Source: an uncultured Prevotellaceae bacterium (lineage in GTDB: Bacteria > Bacteroidota > Bacteroidia > Bacteroidales > Bacteroidaceae). Taken from it: DNA of 34,244 nt. Both the position numbers and the translations under genes were made by a program. How positions within the stretch are numbered: the stretch's first letter is position 1; each line of letters starts with the position of its first letter. Below, one piece after another: positions 33,900-34,244 of the stretch. Below the pieces are notes generated by a model, which worked only from the letters and a program-made list of their open reading frames with translations, ran no database searches and was not told the origin of the DNA. The stretch is taken from positions 1 to 34,244 of the forward strand of contig CACXVS010000030.1 in the NCBI GenBank assembly GCA_902771155.1, read 5' to 3'.

Positions 33900-33930
33900 T
33901 TTGCAGTTTCAGAATATGTTAGTATATTTG
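33900..33930 (+). promoter_or_regulatory. Promoter of the divergent secreted-protein gene
   Basis: TTTG at 33900-33903 and a perfect TATATTTG at 33923-33930 are 19 bp apart, a full Bacteroidetes promoter match. Transcription would start near 33937, leaving a leader of about 50 A+T-rich bases before the ATG at 33990. Confidence 0.65.
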
Positions 33931-33989
33931 CATCCGGAAAAAAATGTTTATGTCTTAATTATTATTAACTACTAAAATTTAAAACGCTT

Positions 33990-34244
33990 ATGAAGAAGAT
34001 TTTTACGCTTGTTGCAATGGCCATGATGGCTGTAGGTGCTAACGCACAGACACTGATTGCCGAGAAGGATTGGTCGGGTGTTACTGACGATGCTCTGCCT
34101 TGGATCCAGTTTGCAGGTAGTGAAGAGGAAGGTTTCAATGGTAGCGCCAAGGGTGGCGCTGACGGTATTGAGATCACCGTTAACGAGAAGACTGGTCAGC
34201 TCTGGCAGCCCCAGGCTAACGTCGTGGAAGGTTTTGACCTTGAG
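33990..34244 (+). CDS. Secreted protein of unknown function, 3' end outside the window
   Basis: An open frame of 85 codons runs from the ATG at 33990 to the window edge without a stop. The product starts with a clear signal peptide (MKKIFTLVAMAMMAVGANAQ, cleavage expected near residues 19-20) and no lipobox. The mature part visible so far is acidic and Trp/Gly-containing (EKDWSGVTDD, GKGADG-like turns, GQLWQPQANVV), which fits a beta-sandwich such as a carbohydrate-binding module, but no family was recognised. It has a full-consensus promoter and is divergent from xusA, so it may belong to the xylan locus or be its neighbour. Confidence 0.75.
   Translation, partial: MKKIFTLVAMAMMAVGANAQTLIAEKDWSGVTDDALPWIQFAGSEEEGFNGSAKGGADGIEITVNEKTGQLWQPQANVVEGFDLE

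Overview
The window looks like a Prevotella-type member of the Bacteroidetes. The evidence is tandem SusC/SusD outer-membrane pairs, a hybrid two-component regulator, lipoprotein signals, promoters of the TTTG / TAnnTTTG type without E. coli -35/-10 boxes, and an arginine gene order (argR, GNAT, argG, argC) typical of this phylum.

Region 1 (about 130-4265, + strand) starts with a small DUF4923-like lipoprotein gene and then an arginine operon: argR, a GNAT acyltransferase that probably makes the N-acylglutamate of the pathway, argG and argC. A perfect 13-bp inverted repeat sits on the argR promoter. The operon ends in a perfect 19-bp hairpin shared with the convergent regulator gene. argD, argB and the transcarbamylase gene are not in the window.

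Region 2 (4264-33750) is a large xylan utilisation locus. A hybrid two-component sensor/regulator (HTCS, - strand) is divergent from a GH115 alpha-glucuronidase gene (+). Convergent to GH115 is a - strand operon transcribed CE1-type esterase, tandem GH43-CBM6, polytopic membrane protein, CxxCH beta-propeller lipoprotein, and two-domain esterase (alpha/beta hydrolase plus CE15-like). Upstream of it is the core xylan operon, also - strand: xusA (SusC), xusB (SusD), xusC (SusC), xusD (SusD), xusE and xyn10C. This is the gene order described for the xylan utilisation system of Prevotella bryantii.

Inferred division of labour: Xyn10C cuts the xylan backbone at the cell surface, and the XusA/B and XusC/D pairs with XusE bind and import oligosaccharides. 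GH115 removes (methyl)glucuronic acid, the CE15-like domain cleaves glucuronoyl esters, the CE1-type and other hydrolase domains remove acetyl or feruloyl groups, and the two GH43 modules remove arabinose or xylose. The HTCS would sense a xylan oligosaccharide in the periplasm. The gene set fits decorated glucuronoarabinoxylan. No beta-xylosidase of GH3 type, inner-membrane sugar transporter or xylose catabolic gene is present.

Region 3 (33751-34244) is a divergent regulatory region with repeated TGTTACA-like motifs, then the start of an unrecognised secreted protein that runs off the window. The most unusual parts are the membrane protein/CxxCH lipoprotein pair inside the xylan locus, the esterase with a broken second catalytic domain, the CE15-like fusion with an altered nucleophile motif, and the cysteine cluster in the arginine-operon GNAT. 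No tRNA, rRNA, insertion sequence or CRISPR array was seen.
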